From contig JAAZOI010000003.1 of NCBI GenBank assembly GCA_012797825.1, forward strand, positions 1-8,141: 8,141 nucleotides of DNA, read 5' to 3'. Position 1 is the first letter of the stretch. The number at the start of each line of letters is the position of its first letter. Of the stretch, positions 1 through 6,736 are shown one piece after another. Source of the DNA: Eubacteriaceae bacterium. Lineage in GTDB: Bacteria > Bacillota > Clostridia > Eubacteriales > UBA1433. The translations under genes and the position numbers were made by a program. Below the pieces are notes generated by a model. That model did not search any database, was not told the DNA's origin, and was given only the letters and a program-made list of their open reading frames with translations.

Positions 1-262
1 CGCATGTTGCAACAAACGCTAAATTTAAATCCATTATAGAAACTCCCAGCATATCCAAAGATGCCCACGTCATTTCATCAGGCATTTTTTCCGTTAATCT
101 GTTATACATAACTGACTTGTTATCCATAATAGTTTGAAGTGATTCTGCATATTTTGAGTGTTTTCCCGGGTCTGAGCTTGAACCTGTTGTCCCTCCGCCG
201 CAAGCTGTAAAAGAAAGTATCGTTATCAGAGTCAATAAAATAATTAAACTTTTTTTGATCAT
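1..262 (-). CDS. Lipoprotein, N-terminal part (runs off window)
   Basis: This reading frame starts at ATG 262 and leaves the window at base 1, giving 87 visible residues. Residues 1-20 form a lipoprotein signal peptide: a short basic start (MIKK), a hydrophobic core (about 5-18), and the lipobox SFTAC with the lipidated cysteine at 21. A Gly/Thr/Ser-rich tether (GGGTTGSSSD) follows. The mature protein should be anchored to the outer face of the cell membrane. The rest (KYAESLQTIM... to LAFVATC) matches no family I recognise. The start is supported by AAGGAG at 272-277, nine bases upstream. It lies 32 bases downstream of the stop of another lipoprotein on the same strand, so the two are probably co-transcribed. 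Function is unknown because the C-terminal part is missing. Confidence 0.85.
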   Translation of the reverse strand, partial: MIKKSLIILLTLITILSFTACGGGTTGSSSDPGKHSKYAESLQTIMDNKSVMYNRLTEKMPDEMTWASLDMLGVSIMDLNLAFVATC

Positions 263-294
263 TAAATTAGGCTCCTTCGTAAAATATTATTCTC

Positions 295-876
295 TTAAAA
301 TGACATTTGCTGATAGTCTGTAGGAATATTAAATAATGCGGCGTCTACTGTGCCTTTTAATTCTTTAATATTCATTGTTTCCGTAACTGAACCGGCTGTC
401 GTATCTATTCTTACAAGCGTTTTTCCGTCGAAATAGTATTTAATGCTTCCGTCAGCTATTTTGTACTCTTCACATGTAAGTTTTTTACCGTCTATTGTTA
501 CATCGGTTTTATTGGTATACGTTCGGCTCTCGCTAAAAATTTCACTGTAATCGGGAGTTTCTTCTCCGCTTGTTTCAGCACTCATCACAAGCATAGATTT
601 TTCTGCATCATTAATCATGTAATATTTGTTGTCTTTAAGCACAATCCTTAACTCTTCGCCTTTTGATGTCATTTTAATAGCTGTTTGTTTATCCTTAACG
701 GCTATTGTCATATCTATAGTTTGTCCTTCGCTGGTCATAGTAATAGTCATTTGATATGTACCGCTTGCAAATATTTTATTTGTATTATCGGCTAAATTAC
801 CTCCGCACGCGGCAAAGCTGAATAATACGGCGCATATGACTACTAACACCGCAATAAGTTTTAATCTTTTTTTCAT
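295..876 (-). CDS. Lipoprotein, LolA/LppX-like beta-rich type
   Basis: Predicted 193-residue lipoprotein. The signal peptide is MKKRLK followed by a hydrophobic stretch to residue 22, with lipobox SFAAC and lipidated Cys24, then GGN. The mature part has alternating strands with many Thr, Lys and acidic residues (GTYQMTITM, DMTIAVKDK, ELRIVLKDNKYYMIND, KYYFDGKTLVRID, ETMNIKELKG). This resembles small Firmicute lipoproteins with a LolA/LppX-type half-barrel; that is an inference from pattern, not a recognised match. The frame is open from a further ATG at 891. I chose ATG 876 because AAGGAG at 883-888 sits six bases before it, whereas nothing like a ribosome site precedes 891, and MKKRLK is a normal signal-peptide start. 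The gene lies 51 bases after the DUF4870 gene and 32 bases before the next lipoprotein. A role in the cell envelope is likely, but substrate and partner are unknown. Confidence 0.85.
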   Translation of the reverse strand: MKKRLKLIAVLVVICAVLFSFAACGGNLADNTNKIFASGTYQMTITMTSEGQTIDMTIAVKDKQTAIKMTSKGEELRIVLKDNKYYMINDAEKSMLVMSAETSGEETPDYSEIFSESRTYTNKTDVTIDGKKLTCEEYKIADGSIKYYFDGKTLVRIDTTAGSVTETMNIKELKGTVDAALFNIPTDYQQMSF

Positions 877-927
877 TTCATTCTCCTTCATTTTTAAATA
901 ACAATAATACGTACGTTATAAATCACG

Positions 928-1377
928 TTATTTTAATGCTATTTTTTCTGCCCAGTTGCCTATTAAAGGCATTTTGTATATTTCGTATTTATAAGATTTT
1001 ACTGCTGCAATTATAAAAAACACTAAGAGAACTATTGCTATAATCCAAATCAAAAGAGAAAGTACTGTAAGTGCTCCCAGAGCACCGTATCCGCCTGAAT
1101 GAATAATCGCCGCAGTGGCTATTGATATAATAATTGCAAGTATTATTGATAATACAACGCCCACCGCGCTTAATAAAATAGATTGCATGGCATGGAATTT
1201 TACGAATTTACTATCTTTTTCAATAACATAAATTATAATCGGTACCAAGAATGCAACGTATCTTATCCCAGGTATAAAGCCGAGAATTGCTCCTCCTAGA
1301 TAAGCTATAAGTGCTACGACATTTGCGTCCAAATTTCCTATAGATGACTTATGGGGTTCAAAAATTTTATTTTCCAT
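928..1377 (-). CDS. DUF4870 (Tic20-like) membrane protein
   Basis: A 149-residue integral membrane protein. The stretch KFVKFHAMQSILL at 57-69 is the signature of the DUF4870 family, in which a conserved charged-Phe-His-x-x-Gln-Ser motif precedes a membrane helix. Hydrophobic segments lie at about 20-36, 38-53, 66-92 and 99-126, and a short basic tail follows. Members are small, about 100-150 residues, so the length is normal. No biochemical function is established. The start at 1377 is supported by AGGAGG a few bases upstream (AAAAAGGAGGAAAGAATATG on the minus strand). It is the first gene of a probable operon with the two lipoproteins downstream. A possible promoter lies at 1436-1464. The neighbouring lipoproteins suggest an envelope role, which is only an inference. 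Confidence 0.85.
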   Translation of the reverse strand: MENKIFEPHKSSIGNLDANVVALIAYLGGAILGFIPGIRYVAFLVPIIIYVIEKDSKFVKFHAMQSILLSAVGVVLSIILAIIISIATAAIIHSGGYGALGALTVLSLLIWIIAIVLLVFFIIAAVKSYKYEIYKMPLIGNWAEKIALK

Positions 1378-1435
1378 ATTCTTTCCTCCTTTTTATATGT
1401 TTATATAAATAAATATATCATATACTCATAATAAA

Positions 1436-1464
1436 ATGATATATATTTTTATAAAATCTAACAA
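1436..1464 (-). promoter_or_regulatory. Putative sigma-A promoter for DUF4870-lipoprotein operon
   Basis: On the minus strand TTGTTA (1459-1464) and TATCAT (1436-1441) are separated by 17 bases. They match the -35 and -10 consensus at four and five of six positions. The predicted start of transcription leaves a leader of about 50 bases before the ATG at 1377. The surrounding DNA is almost all A and T, so chance matches are common here. Confidence 0.4.
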
Positions 1465-1487
1465 AAATTTCCATTTCTTAAATTTAT

Positions 1488-1550
1488 CTTAAAGTTTATT
1501 TAATATTATTGTATTATCTTATAATATATATAATTAAGTAAAACTTTAAG
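1488..1550 (+). promoter_or_regulatory. Promoter region of degV gene bracketed by inverted repeat
   Basis: A perfect -10 box TATAAT (1520-1525) lies about 40 bases before the DegV start; no good -35 box stands at the right distance (TATTTA at 1497-1502 is weak). The region is bracketed by a perfect 10-base inverted repeat, CTTAAAGTTT at 1488-1497 and AAACTTTAAG at 1541-1550, with 43 bases between. The two arms could be operator half-sites or could pair in the nascent DNA or RNA. The downstream arm is eight bases before the ribosome binding site. The regulator is unknown. Confidence 0.4.
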
Positions 1551-1567
1551 GTTTCTCGGAGGAGAAT

Positions 1568-2443
1568 ATGAAGGACTATATTATTATTACTGACGCAACA
1601 GCAGATTTAACTAAAGACATTGTAACAAAAAATAACATTATCGTTATTCCTATGGAATACGAAATAGACGGTAAAAGGTATGAATATTATCCGTCATGCA
1701 AGAATTTAACAGTTAATCAATTTTATGAAAAAGTCAAAGAAGGACATATGGCCATAACATCTCAAATAAACGTAAGCACTTTTGAGAAATATTTTGAAAC
1801 AGCTCTAACCGGCGGGCTCGATATTATTTATGTAGCCTTTTCTTCGGCGCTTTCCGGCTCAATACAAAGCGCGCATATAGCTAGAAATAATTTGATTGAA
1901 AAGTATCCCCAAAGCAAAATTGAAATTATTGATTCGCTTTCCGCCTCTGCCGGCGAAGGTTTGCTTATCTACACTGCGGCTTTGCGCAAAGCGGAAGGAA
2001 TGACTTATGAAGAACTTATAAAATGGATAAATGATAATATCCCCCATTTATGCCACTGGTTTACAGTCGATGATTTGCATCACCTTCACAGGGGCGGCAG
2101 GGTTTCTGCGGCATCCGCAATAATTGGTTCTACAATTGGCATAAAACCGGTGCTTCAGGTAAACAACGAAGGAAAGCTGATCCCTGTAGCAAAAGTAAAG
2201 GGCAGAAAAAAATCACTTTCCGAGTTGGTTGACAGAATGGAGCAAACATACATAAAACCTTATACTGAAGCAGTATTTATCGGTCACTCAAACAGCTTAG
2301 AAGATGCTGAGCTTGTAAAGAATATGGTTGAAGAAAGATTCGGCATAAAAGACATACAAATAATGGATATAGGCGCAATAGTGGGTTCTCATACAGGATG
2401 CGGAACAATTGCCCTGTTTTACTTCGGAACGTCAAGAGACTAA
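1568..2443 (+). CDS. DegV-family fatty-acid-binding protein (FakB-like)
   Basis: A 291-residue protein covering the full usual length (about 280-290) of the DegV family. Family landmarks appear in order: IITDATADL (6-14), the TSQ motif (64-66), AFSSALSGSIQSA (90-102), the second-domain segment DDLHHLHRGGRVS (168-180), IKPVL (192-196), GHSNS (239-243), and a C-terminal SHTGCGT (274-280). Relatives such as FakB bind a fatty acid in the pocket and present its carboxyl group to the kinase FakA for phosphorylation, feeding phospholipid synthesis; the Thr-Ser of TSQ and the C-terminal His are part of the head-group site in that family. The last motif is usually HTGPG, so Pro is replaced by Cys here. 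It is cytoplasmic with no signal peptide. GGAGG at 1558-1562 supports the start. No FakA gene is nearby, so the actual lipid partner is inferred. The gene stands alone and ends in a strong hairpin. Confidence 0.93.
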   Translation: MKDYIIITDATADLTKDIVTKNNIIVIPMEYEIDGKRYEYYPSCKNLTVNQFYEKVKEGHMAITSQINVSTFEKYFETALTGGLDIIYVAFSSALSGSIQSAHIARNNLIEKYPQSKIEIIDSLSASAGEGLLIYTAALRKAEGMTYEELIKWINDNIPHLCHWFTVDDLHHLHRGGRVSAASAIIGSTIGIKPVLQVNNEGKLIPVAKVKGRKKSLSELVDRMEQTYIKPYTEAVFIGHSNSLEDAELVKNMVEERFGIKDIQIMDIGAIVGSHTGCGTIALFYFGTSRD

Positions 2444-2475
2444 AGAGTAAGGCATATGCCTTACTCTTATTTTAT
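2443..2475. terminator. Terminator hairpin between convergent genes
   Basis: A perfect 13-base-pair palindrome, AAGAGTAAGGCAT / ATGCCTTACTCTT, spans 2443-2468 with almost no loop, so in RNA a few central bases would stay unpaired. On the plus strand ATTTTATT follows, giving a usable U-rich tail for the DegV transcript. The left arm begins in the DegV stop codon, and the stop codon of the minus-strand DUF2344 gene (2467-2469) lies at the other edge. The tail on the minus strand is poor, so termination there may be weaker. Confidence 0.8.
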
Positions 2476-3123
2476 TATTACATCTTTTTTAATTATTTTA
2501 TAATTATCAGGGCAGTTCAAATAACAGCTTTCTTTTAAATAATCCATAAGTACGGCGGGCGATAATATACTGTTCTGTGTGTTGTCAAGAATACATCTTA
2601 AAACTGCCTTGCCTTCAAAATTCTCATATGCGTCAAGATAAATTATCTTGTCCTTTATATCTGTTAGAACTTCTTTGCCGCTTTTATTTGTTTTTTTAAC
2701 AAAACAGCTGACACTGTCAGTAGCTTTATATATGCTAATTACCAAATCATCGCAGTCCAAACAATCCAAGACAATTTCATAATCAGAGTATAAAACGCAT
2801 TTAGACATTTTCTTTTCGTTTTCTTTAATTTCTGCCGCTGCGGATATCGAGCAGCCAGCAGGTAAAACAGCGTTTAATTTTTCTTTAAAATCTACTTCGC
2901 TAAATTCAGAGCAATTAACATCAGCTTCCATCATTTCGCAATACGATTCAATTCCCAGTGCGACAGGAGGAGAAAAAGAAATTTTAGCGGTGGGATGAAA
3001 TCCTTGTGTATAATTAAGTTCAATACCCGATCTTCGAAACGCTCTTTCAATAAGCCTGACCATATCAAGATGAGAAAGGTATTTCAGTTCACCCGTTTTA
3101 GTATATGTTGCTCTAATAATCAT
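2467..3123 (-). CDS. TIGR03936 / DUF2344 radical-SAM-associated protein
   Basis: A 218-residue protein of the DUF2344 (TIGR03936) family, which occurs next to, or fused to the end of, TIGR03960 radical SAM proteins. The family start is clear: RATYTKTGELKYLSHLDMVR, then ERAFRRSGIELNYTQGFHP and AKISFSPPVALGIES. The C-terminal half is less conserved. The reaction is unknown; context points to a shared role with the radical SAM protein just upstream. ATG 3123 overlaps the TGA of that gene as ATGA (3120-3123), the classic arrangement for translational coupling, and GGGAG stands eight bases before it. A TTG at 3129 also opens the frame, but only two bases separate it from the ribosome site, so ATG is preferred. 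The stop lies in the shared terminator hairpin. In many clostridia ribonuclease G and ribosomal genes follow; here the convergent DegV gene does. Confidence 0.92.
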   Translation of the reverse strand: MIIRATYTKTGELKYLSHLDMVRLIERAFRRSGIELNYTQGFHPTAKISFSPPVALGIESYCEMMEADVNCSEFSEVDFKEKLNAVLPAGCSISAAAEIKENEKKMSKCVLYSDYEIVLDCLDCDDLVISIYKATDSVSCFVKKTNKSGKEVLTDIKDKIIYLDAYENFEGKAVLRCILDNTQNSILSPAVLMDYLKESCYLNCPDNYKIIKKDVIIK

Positions 3124-4964
3124 CTGCAAAACTCCCTCAATTCGTAATTTTCAGCTATTCCGCACCCCGCGCATGCTGATCTGCAATTTTGTGTAATCTC
3201 ACAAGTCTTTGCTTTTTCATTTTCTTTTTTCAAAAATTCTCTGCTTACGCCAACGTCAATAAAATCCCATGGCAGTATCTCATCATATTCCTTTTCGCGG
3301 TTTGCGTAAAATTCCGGTGATATATTTGTTTTCTTAAAAGCTTCAACCCATTTATCATAATCAAAAACATCATCCCACCCGTCAAAAATACATCCGTTGT
3401 TTACGGCCTCTATAATGACTTTTGACAGCCTTCTGTCCCCTAACGCGAAAACTCCTTCAAGCGAGCTTAAAACCGGAGTATGCGTGCTTAGAGAAATTTT
3501 TTTATTTCTTTTCTGCTGTCTTAAAAGTTTTTGCTTTCTTTCAAATTCCTCAATTGTATTTTGCGCCTGCCATTGAAAAGGAGTATGAGGTTTAGGCACA
3601 AAACAAGAAACAGATAAAGCTATTGATAATTCCTTGTTCCTGTCTTCCTTGGGTATTTCATAATAAGTATCTAATACCTTATGAGCTACCGATATTATTT
3701 GCTCTATATCATCATCTTCTTCATATGGCAGCCCAATCATGAAGTACAGCTTTATTCTTCCCCATCCCGCCCCGAACGCTTCATGTGATGTTTTTAAAAT
3801 ATCTTCTATGGTTATACCTTTATTAATAATGCTTCTCATCCTCTCGCTGCCTGCTTCAGGTGCGAAAGTAAGTCCTGTTTTTCTTATTTTTTGCAGCTTT
3901 TGCGCTATGCCTACCGAAAATCCGTCCATTCTTAACGACGGAAGCGCAACCGATATTTTTTTATCTTCATATTTGTCAATAAGGTAGTCTACCAAAGCAG
4001 CGCACGGTTCATAGTCCATTGTAGACAAAGAAACTAATGAAACTTCTTCATATCCGGTATTTTTAATGCTCTCGTCAATCTGGTTTTTAACCGTATCATA
4101 GCTCTTGTTTCTTACAGGCCTGTAAATAAATCCTGCCTGGCAGAATCTGCATCCTCTAATGCAGCCGCGGAATATTTCCTGCGTTATTCTGTCGTGAACA
4201 ACCTGAATATATGGCACAACCGGTTTCGTAGGATAGTAAGACTTGTCCATTTCTTTTACAAGTCTTCTTATAATTCTTTTCGGAATATCCGCATAGATAG
4301 GCTCAAAGCTTTTTATTGTACCGTCAGCATTATATTCAACATTATATAAAGCGGGCACATACACTCCCTGAATTTTTGCGGCGTTTATAAGCATCTGCTG
4401 TTTTGTAATTTTTCTTAGTTTATATTCCTTTATTACATCAATAAGTTTAATTATTACTTCTTCCCCTTCGCCTATGCAAAAAATATCAATAAAATCGCTC
4501 ATAGGCTCAGGGTTTACACAGCAAGGTCCTCCGGCAATTATTACAGGCGCATCATCTCTTCTGTCTTTTGAGTATATGTTAATGCCTGCCAGATTTAACA
4601 TATTTATTACATTCGTATAACACATTTCATATTGAAGCGTAAAACCCACAATATCAAAATCTTTTATAAAAGTATGCGTTTCATTGCTGAAAAGCAATAT
4701 GTTTTCTTCTTTCATTATTTTATCTGCGTCTATCCAAGGGGCGAAAACTCTCTCACAGTACACATCATCTTGCTCGTTAAGCAAATGATAAAGAATTTTT
4801 AGTCCTACGTGAGACATGCCTACTTCGTAAATATCCGGAAACGCAAACGCAAAATGAACAGTATCATCTTTAATTTCTTTTACAATACTGTTCACCTCTC
4901 CGCCGATATATCTGCCCGGCTTCTGCACGTTTAATAGAAGTTTTTCTTCTATAATTTTATTCAT
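3120..4964 (-). CDS. TIGR03960-family radical SAM protein
   Basis: A 614-residue radical SAM protein. The N-terminal 200 residues resemble a degenerate B12-binding Rossmann domain (AFPDIYEVGMSHVGLKILYH at 41-60, FDIVGFTLQYEM, VIIAGGPCCVNPEP at 141-154, IGEGEE at 164-169). The radical SAM cluster motif CxxxCxxC is Cys268, Cys272 and Cys275 (FRGCIRGCRFCQAGF), followed by conserved segments such as SLRMDGFS, LTFAPEAGSERMR and LYFMIGLPYEED. The C-terminus holds a further cysteine cluster (CEITQNCRSACAGCG), typical of the family and likely to bind metal or a second iron-sulfur cluster. Length fits the family. The substrate is unknown; a modification of tRNA, rRNA or a ribosomal protein is a guess from its usual neighbours. 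The start has TGAGG at 4970-4974, right beside an intergenic hairpin. It overlaps the DUF2344 gene by four bases and lies 59 bases after the M50 protease gene. Confidence 0.94.
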   Translation of the reverse strand: MNKIIEEKLLLNVQKPGRYIGGEVNSIVKEIKDDTVHFAFAFPDIYEVGMSHVGLKILYHLLNEQDDVYCERVFAPWIDADKIMKEENILLFSNETHTFIKDFDIVGFTLQYEMCYTNVINMLNLAGINIYSKDRRDDAPVIIAGGPCCVNPEPMSDFIDIFCIGEGEEVIIKLIDVIKEYKLRKITKQQMLINAAKIQGVYVPALYNVEYNADGTIKSFEPIYADIPKRIIRRLVKEMDKSYYPTKPVVPYIQVVHDRITQEIFRGCIRGCRFCQAGFIYRPVRNKSYDTVKNQIDESIKNTGYEEVSLVSLSTMDYEPCAALVDYLIDKYEDKKISVALPSLRMDGFSVGIAQKLQKIRKTGLTFAPEAGSERMRSIINKGITIEDILKTSHEAFGAGWGRIKLYFMIGLPYEEDDDIEQIISVAHKVLDTYYEIPKEDRNKELSIALSVSCFVPKPHTPFQWQAQNTIEEFERKQKLLRQQKRNKKISLSTHTPVLSSLEGVFALGDRRLSKVIIEAVNNGCIFDGWDDVFDYDKWVEAFKKTNISPEFYANREKEYDEILPWDFIDVGVSREFLKKENEKAKTCEITQNCRSACAGCGIAENYELREFCR

Positions 4965-4974
4965 ATTAACCTCA

Positions 4975-5015
4975 GGTATTATTGCTGTTAAATTTAGATT
5001 AACTATGATAATACC
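4975..5015 (-). promoter_or_regulatory. Two-tier hairpin abutting the radical SAM ribosome binding site
   Basis: The 59-base gap between the M50 gene and the radical SAM gene is mostly taken up by a symmetric hairpin. The outer stem is GGTATTAT (4975-4982) with ATAATACC (5008-5015), the internal loop is four bases on each side, the inner stem is GTTAA (4987-4991) with TTAAC (4999-5003), and the loop has seven bases. On the minus-strand transcript it ends immediately before the TGAGG ribosome site. There is no U-tract, so it is not a normal terminator. A processing, stability or translation-control element is possible. Confidence 0.45.
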
Positions 5016-5023
5016 AAATATAT

Positions 5024-5866
5024 TCAGTTCTGTAAAGTATGCTCATTTTTTGCCGCGATAATTTTTCTCATATCGGCGCCGTATCCGAATACATTATATG
5101 CGTTCATCAATTCTTCCCTGTTAAAAAACCCTATTGTTTTTTTATCCTTGTCTTTTACCCTTATTAATATATTCTGGCGTGCTCCGTATTGTTTTATAAC
5201 ATCGGCTAAATTCATATCTTCCGCTATTGAAACAATTCCGTTTTTTGTAATTTGGACTTCATTCTTAATTTTTTTCTTATCAAATATTGTATTCAGCAAA
5301 CCGAAAATACCTAACGCAAAAGGCGTTACTATCATTACTCCTCCTGCAATACATGCGGCATTAAATAATATCAAAATAATACTGATAACAACAGATATAT
5401 CACACATCAAAATGCTTGTATCCTCTTTTAGCACAATATCAAGTATGTTTTTTAATATCTTAGATCCATCCAGCGAGCATATAGGCATAAGGTTAAGCAT
5501 TGCAATTAATATATTGTAATATATTAAATAAGTAAAATATATATTTGAAGAAAATATCCTTGACGCAAAAAACGAAACTATTCCCGCTATAAAATTAATA
5601 ATTATTCCTGCGGAATATAATATTATATCTTCGGCTTTGCTTGTACACTTTGTCTTTTCGAAGATAAACACAGCGCCAAACGGCATAAGCACCGCTTTAT
5701 TTAATTTTTGCTTGAATAATTTTGCGGCTATAAGATGTCCTGTTTCGTGTATTGAAAATGCAATTATTCCGCACATAAAAGCTGCCCTTAAATCAATCAT
5801 AAAAAAGAACGGTATGCATACTATAACACTCGGGCTTATTTTAAAAATTCTATTTTTATTTTTCAT
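5024..5866 (-). CDS. spoIVFB: SpoIVFB-like M50 (site-2) intramembrane protease
   Basis: A 280-residue polytopic membrane protease of the M50 family. The zinc site is visible as HETGH (His40, Glu41, His44) in the first catalytic helix, and the third ligand as Asp133 in LMPICSLDG (126-134). Further helices lie at about 84-103, 108-125 and 155-193. Residues from about 207 on (KNGIVSIAEDMNLADVIKQY, ILIRVKD, TIGFFNREEL) look like a partial CBS domain, as at the end of SpoIVFB. In Bacillus, SpoIVFB cuts pro-sigma-K in the mother cell during sporulation. The gene follows a SpoIVFA-like gene with an 11-base overlap, supporting that identity. No ribosome site stands at normal distance: the nearest GGAGG is 15 bases upstream and is coding sequence of the previous gene, so translation is probably coupled. 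It could instead be a general site-2 protease; sporulation use is inferred. Confidence 0.88.
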   Translation of the reverse strand: MKNKNRIFKISPSVIVCIPFFFMIDLRAAFMCGIIAFSIHETGHLIAAKLFKQKLNKAVLMPFGAVFIFEKTKCTSKAEDIILYSAGIIINFIAGIVSFFASRIFSSNIYFTYLIYYNILIAMLNLMPICSLDGSKILKNILDIVLKEDTSILMCDISVVISIILILFNAACIAGGVMIVTPFALGIFGLLNTIFDKKKIKNEVQITKNGIVSIAEDMNLADVIKQYGARQNILIRVKDKDKKTIGFFNREELMNAYNVFGYGADMRKIIAAKNEHTLQN

Positions 5867-6587
5867 TAAATTTAATATAATCCTCCGGATTCAGAGCTTT
5901 TGTATCTTTCCATAATTCAAAAGTAACAACCGCATTATCGGAAGCCGAGTATGCCGTTCCTATTTTCTGACTTTTTTTAACTGTATCGCCTGCTTTAACA
6001 GAGGAGACTATTCCGTCATAAACGCCCAAAATACCGTCATTATATTCAATAACTACTCGTTGTTTTTGAATGGTGCTTGTAGCTACAATTTTTACAACTC
6101 CGTCTGCAATGCTAACAACATCATTTCCGTTTTTAGTTGTTATTTCAATCCCTCTTGCTTCTATTGTAGTATTAAAAACGGGATGCGTTCTGTTTTCGAA
6201 TTTGCTTGTAACAGTTCCGCTTACAGGAGGCACAAAATCATCGGATTTAACAGAAAAAACATTTTTGGTAGCATATTCATATCCATTTTTAAATGCCTGA
6301 GAAATAGTGTTTATCATATTGTTTTTACTCAGCTCATTAAAATCTGTTTGCTGTGTAAGAACTTTATCCACAGTTTCAGAAAATGTTTTACTAAACGCCG
6401 AATCGTTGTTTTTAAATACCATAACGCTTGCCAGCAATAGTAGACATACTATAATCTGAGTAATAAGCACTTTTCTTTTTCCGAATTTTTTTAGCTTACT
6501 TTTTTTATCTTCGGACCCGAAATATGTATTCTCTCTTCCTGAAGACGAGCGCATTTTAGCTTCAACTTTATATCTGAGTTTATTCAT
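5856..6587 (-). CDS. spoIVFA: SpoIVFA-like protein: degenerate M23/LytM domain
   Basis: A 243-residue bitopic membrane protein: a basic, Ser-rich cytoplasmic part (1-39), one membrane helix (about 40-58), a linker, and a LytM/M23-like domain (about 118-236, PPVSGTVTSKF... to NPEDYIKF). Active M23 enzymes have HxGxD, YxHL and HxH. Aligned by their flanking residues, these read A144-R-G-I-E148, Y190-D-G192-I and V220-V-T222-F-E, so zinc and catalytic residues are all replaced. This fits SpoIVFA, the non-catalytic regulator that holds SpoIVFB inactive until a forespore signal releases it, and its gene runs straight into the M50 protease gene (overlap 5856-5866). The length is close to Bacillus SpoIVFA. 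AAGGTGG just upstream of 6587 supports the start. No convincing promoter was found. The alternative is a generic M23-like envelope protein, but the partner gene favours SpoIVFA. Confidence 0.82.
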   Translation of the reverse strand: MNKLRYKVEAKMRSSSGRENTYFGSEDKKSKLKKFGKRKVLITQIIVCLLLLASVMVFKNNDSAFSKTFSETVDKVLTQQTDFNELSKNNMINTISQAFKNGYEYATKNVFSVKSDDFVPPVSGTVTSKFENRTHPVFNTTIEARGIEITTKNGNDVVSIADGVVKIVATSTIQKQRVVIEYNDGILGVYDGIVSSVKAGDTVKKSQKIGTAYSASDNAVVTFELWKDTKALNPEDYIKFNEK

Positions 6588-6666
6588 AATGCCACCTTGT
6601 TGTATAATTTTATATATATATATTCAGTAGCCTTGTTTTTAATGAAAGCTGCGATGCGTAAAACAC

Positions 6667-6700
6667 ATAAAAAAATAAACAAGCTTAAATTTTAGCTTGC
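6667..6700 (-). terminator. Minus-strand intrinsic terminator upstream of spoIVFA
   Basis: CAAGCT (6680-6685) pairs with AGCTTG (6694-6699) around an AT-rich inner part with one mismatch. Read on the minus strand, it is followed by TTTATTTTTTTATG, a good U-rich tail. No gene is visible on this strand for more than 500 bases upstream, so it would stop antisense or read-through transcription coming from the right before the sporulation cluster. The right arm overlaps the -35 box of the tRNA promoter on the other strand. Confidence 0.55.
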
Positions 6701-6724
6701 TATTTTATCAAAATTATGTATAAT
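6697..6724 (+). promoter_or_regulatory. Promoter of tRNA-Pro gene
   Basis: TTGCTA (6697-6702) and a perfect TATAAT (6719-6724) are 16 bases apart. The predicted start near 6731 leaves only about six bases before the mature tRNA, as is usual for single tRNA genes. Confidence 0.6.
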
Positions 6725-6736
6725 TAGAAAATGCGT

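Noticed and set aside
877..891. ATG at 891 as the start of the lipoprotein gene
   Set aside because: No ribosome binding site precedes it, and the AAGGAG at 883-888 lies inside the extra codons, correctly placed for ATG 876.
3124..3129. TTG at 3129 as the start of the DUF2344 gene
   Set aside because: It is only two bases after the GGGAG site. ATG 3123 has good spacing and forms a 4-base ATGA overlap with the upstream stop.
5148..6440. Several plus-strand frames of 76-126 codons opposite the M50 and SpoIVFA-like genes
   Set aside because: They lie antisense to well-supported genes, lack ribosome sites, and their translations show no domain; they are shadow frames.
6588..6630. Sigma-E-like promoter (GAATATA, then ATACA) just upstream of the SpoIVFA-like gene
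   Set aside because: The spacer is 12 bases, shorter than usual, and the -10 box touches the ribosome site, so transcription would begin inside or after it. The DNA is a TA repeat in which such matches arise easily.
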